Assembly (NCBI GenBank): GCA_028872685.1
Contig: JAPKEI010000149.1
Coordinates: forward strand, 1 to 6,759
Length of the DNA: 6,759 nt
Source: Verrucomicrobiota bacterium
GTDB taxonomy: Bacteria > Verrucomicrobiota > Verrucomicrobiia > Limisphaerales > UBA1100
Direction of reading: 5' to 3'
The notes beneath the pieces were generated by a model. It was not told the origin of the DNA, ran no database searches, and worked only from the letters and a program-made list of their open reading frames with translations. Below, piece after piece: positions 6,278-6,759 of this stretch. The first letter of the stretch is position 1. Every line of letters begins with the position of its first letter. A program made the position numbers and the translations under genes.

Positions 6278-6759
6278 ATGCCAGCAGACGACATTCCACC
6301 CCCGCCCCCGCCTGAGGAAATCCCGCCGCCGCCGCCTGAGGAAACCGGCTCTGTCGCCGAGCCCCAATCGCGCCGTTGTGGCAAAGCCTTTTCCAGTTTG
6401 CTGCTAGGCTTCCTCGGTTGCCTGCTCGGCGGCGTGGCACTTGCCGGAATGTACTTCAACCCCGGTGCATCCGAGTCCGTGCAAATCACCGGCAACCTCG
6501 ACACGATGCAGGAAGTCGTCGTGCAAGACGCCACCAACCGCGGCCTCAAAATGTTCCTCGCCTCCTTCGGCCAGTGGTTCGGTTTCGTGGGTGCCGCGCT
6601 TGGCCTCGTTGGGTTCATCCAAGGTCTCACACATCTTTATCAGGCCAGCGAAAAACTCGTGCTGCCCAAACGCTGGCTTGCCAGTTTTGGCACCCTCTTT
6701 TCCTTTATCGCATGTTGCAGCATCCTCGCCGCGCTCAAGCACGGCTACGATGCCCACGT
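6278..6759 (+). CDS. Unrecognised membrane protein with a proline-rich N-terminus (3' end outside window)
   Basis: I do not recognise this family. The ATG at 6278 opens a frame that runs to the window edge (160 full codons). Residues 1-25 are low-complexity, with the tandem units IPPPPPPEE (6-14) and IPPPPPEE (15-22). They are encoded by a 24-bp period in which 13 bases (6308-6320 and 6332-6344) are identical. Then come a probable membrane segment at about 39-60, an exposed loop with SVQITGNLDTMQEVVVQDAT (67-86), a second at about 93-116 and a third at about 134-152. Most third codon positions are G or C, as expected for this strand being coding, whereas the opposite-strand frames look like shadows. 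An AGG lies only a few bases before the ATG, giving a weak ribosome site. It is transcribed divergently from coaD. With proline-rich cytoplasmic tail and three helices it could be a small scaffold or envelope protein, but no function is supported. Confidence 0.72.
   Translation, partial: MPADDIPPPPPPEEIPPPPPEETGSVAEPQSRRCGKAFSSLLLGFLGCLLGGVALAGMYFNPGASESVQITGNLDTMQEVVVQDATNRGLKMFLASFGQWFGFVGAALGLVGFIQGLTHLYQASEKLVLPKRWLASFGTLFSFIACCSILAALKHGYDAH

Noticed and set aside
6404..6757. Minus-strand frames opposite the right-edge membrane protein
   Set aside because: The plus strand shows G/C-ending codons, a start and three hydrophobic segments. The minus frames are charged low-complexity products and begin near the window edge.

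Overview
This window is a stretch of mostly housekeeping chromosome from a Gram-negative bacterium. A lipid A Kdo transferase (WaaA) shows that it makes lipopolysaccharide, and a PilT/PilU-type ATPase points to type IV pili. Several traits fit Verrucomicrobiota or a related PVC lineage, but this is an impression and not a proof: long Pro/Ala-rich N-terminal tails on unrelated proteins, moderately high GC, palindromic elements between genes, and a coaD-yceD-rpmF-fabH order with no plsX. No rRNA, tRNA, CRISPR array, insertion sequence or phage gene is visible.

Layout, left to right. The plus strand carries the last 159 codons of an ion transporter of the ArsB/NhaD/citrate-transporter superfamily (1-480). 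A 78-bp gap with a perfect 13-bp hairpin follows, then waaA/kdtA (559-1854). A convergent minus-strand gene for a small charged protein of unknown function ends 13 bp beyond waaA. A strong intrinsic terminator at 2257-2288 separates that small gene from the pilus ATPase gene upstream of it (2319-3875, minus).

The rest of the minus strand is read from right to left as coaD (6182-5706), yceD (5696-5211), rpmF (5202-5014) and fabH (4975-3977). The gaps are 9, 8 and 38 bp, so this is very probably one transcription unit. It joins coenzyme A synthesis, ribosome assembly and the first condensation of fatty-acid synthesis. The ATPase gene follows fabH on the same strand after about 100 bp containing two small hairpins. 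It may be read from its own promoter or by read-through.

At the right edge a divergent plus-strand gene begins (6278 to the end of the window). It encodes an unrecognised membrane protein with a proline-rich N-terminus and is cut by the window edge.

I found no new multi-gene system. The points most worth a second look are the roughly 110-residue Pro/Ala tail and the altered C-terminal motif of the pilus ATPase, the start site of the small gene sitting against a terminator, the missing C-terminal cysteine pair of YceD, the absence of plsX, and two palindromic intergenic elements that could be dispersed repeats.
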